From positions 1-6,528 of the forward strand of contig CAMCBE010000113.1 in assembly GCA_945872805.1 (NCBI GenBank): a stretch of DNA of 6,528 nucleotides, in the 5' to 3' direction. Below the pieces are notes generated by a model. The model worked only from the letters and a program-made list of their open reading frames with translations. It was not told the origin of the DNA and ran no database searches. Below, in pieces: positions 6,017-6,528 of this stretch. Position numbers and translations under genes: made by a program. This stretch comes from Chitinophaga pinensis. GTDB lineage: Bacteria; Bacteroidota; Bacteroidia; Chitinophagales; Chitinophagaceae. Within the stretch, counting starts at the first letter, position 1. Each line of letters opens with the position of its first letter.

Positions 6017-6132
6017 AAAACAAACACAATTAACTGAAATTCAATTAATTAAATCTATAACAATTGTATTAACGAAATATTACATGTGTTCCGTATCAAT
6101 AAAAAATCAATTCCCGCTATTGGATGGAGAGA

Positions 6133-6528
6133 CTAATTCAATGCAGTTAAATAGCCAATCAAGTTGGCTAGATCTATATTCGTTAAGCCCATGGATGAAG
6201 CTGAAGGCATCAATGTTTTAGACTGTTTTTCGCGCTTAGTGATATTCTCTTTTCGTATTGAATGTTTTATACCAGAAATATCTTTTAATACAACCGTTTT
6301 ATCATCTGCTAAAATGAAGCCATAAAAAGTATCTCCATCTTTTGTATTAATTATCCAAGGCTCATAACCAAAGACAATTGAAGCATTAGGATTAATTATG
6401 GAATTAAGTAGCGAGGTCTTATCGTATTTCTTATTAATAAGAGTTAAGTCTGGGCCAATATCTTTTCCGTTAGCCCCTATTCTATGGCAAGAAGCGCAGT
6501 TCTGAGTAAATATATTTTTTCCCTTTTT
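6133..6528 (-). CDS. c-type cytochrome / TIGR02603-like heme-binding domain protein, C-terminal 131 residues; 5' partial
   Basis: The frame runs from the right edge to a TAG (complement of 6133-6135), with the start beyond the window. The visible part begins KKGKNIFTQNCASCHRIG. CASCH is a CxxCH heme-attachment motif preceded by the usual GKxIF block. It continues with GPDLTLI, LLNSIINPNASI, a beta-rich FGYEPWIINTKDGDTFYGFI stretch, a TLMPSASSMGL segment whose Met can be the distal heme ligand, and a final LANLIGYLTALN helix. This order matches the 'putative heme-binding domain' (TIGR02603) that ends many large secreted Planctomycete and Bacteroidota proteins, often after a PQQ/PVC-type dehydrogenase or ThuA/HEAT region. 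It should be exported to the periplasm, where heme is attached, and act in electron transfer. The N-terminal domains are unseen, so the full role is unknown. It is convergent with the MBOAT remnant. Confidence 0.88.
   Translation of the reverse strand, partial: KKGKNIFTQNCASCHRIGANGKDIGPDLTLINKKYDKTSLLNSIINPNASIVFGYEPWIINTKDGDTFYGFILADDKTVVLKDISGIKHSIRKENITKREKQSKTLMPSASSMGLTNIDLANLIGYLTALN

Noticed and set aside
6152..6170. Perfect 7-bp hairpin TAGCCAA/TTGGCTA
   Set aside because: It lies within the cytochrome coding frame, has no T-tract on either strand and is explained by codons for the final helix.
1040..6528. Attachment-site duplicate of the tRNA 3' end, or a CRISPR array
   Set aside because: No second copy of the T-arm/acceptor sequence and no regularly spaced repeat array was seen in the window.

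Overview
The window is AT-rich DNA from a member of the Bacteroidota, most likely Cytophagales-like. Four things point there. Start codons follow A-rich leaders without Shine-Dalgarno sequences. The tRNA gene does not encode CCA. Two sites match the Bacteroidota -7 promoter element TAnnTTTG. The gene families are typical of the phylum: the LmbE half of a NagB-LmbE fusion, a GHL6-type glycoside hydrolase, and a TIGR02603-like heme-binding domain. The lineage call is inference from composition and families, not from a marker gene.

Layout. Bases 1-945 hold the C-terminal part of a NagB/LmbE-type sugar deaminase/de-N-acetylase whose start lies before the window. A tRNA-Arg(ACG) follows (993-1066) with its own -7 element and a strong terminator. 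At 1360-3381 is a stand-alone secreted glycoside-hydrolase-like protein (GHL6 barrel plus GH42-type middle domain), followed by a hairpin. The next ~770 bases have no intact gene, but they contain the last 49 codons of a RadC/JAB protein (3482-3631), a short direct repeat and a very strong 11-bp hairpin. A probable two-gene operon follows: a SAM-dependent methyltransferase with a signal peptide (4151-4852), then a short DUF3817 membrane protein (4874-5122). After about 420 bases with no recognisable gene, a terminator-like hairpin overlaps a well-matched promoter. That promoter lies before an MBOAT O-acyltransferase gene (5603-6016), which is cut off after its N-terminal third. At the right edge, on the minus strand (6528-6133), is the C-terminal domain of a c-type cytochrome/heme-binding protein with a CASCH motif.

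Interpretation. The left edge looks like stable core chromosome. From the tRNA to the right edge the window looks like slowly decaying accessory DNA: a radC tail, a headless or tailless MBOAT gene, a clipped DUF3817 protein and long spacers. No genes here clearly form one new pathway, and I did not find a convincing undescribed multi-gene system. The points most worth a second look are the exported methyltransferase family, the gene relics and their junctions, the covarying tRNA tertiary pair, and the cytochrome domain that runs off the edge.
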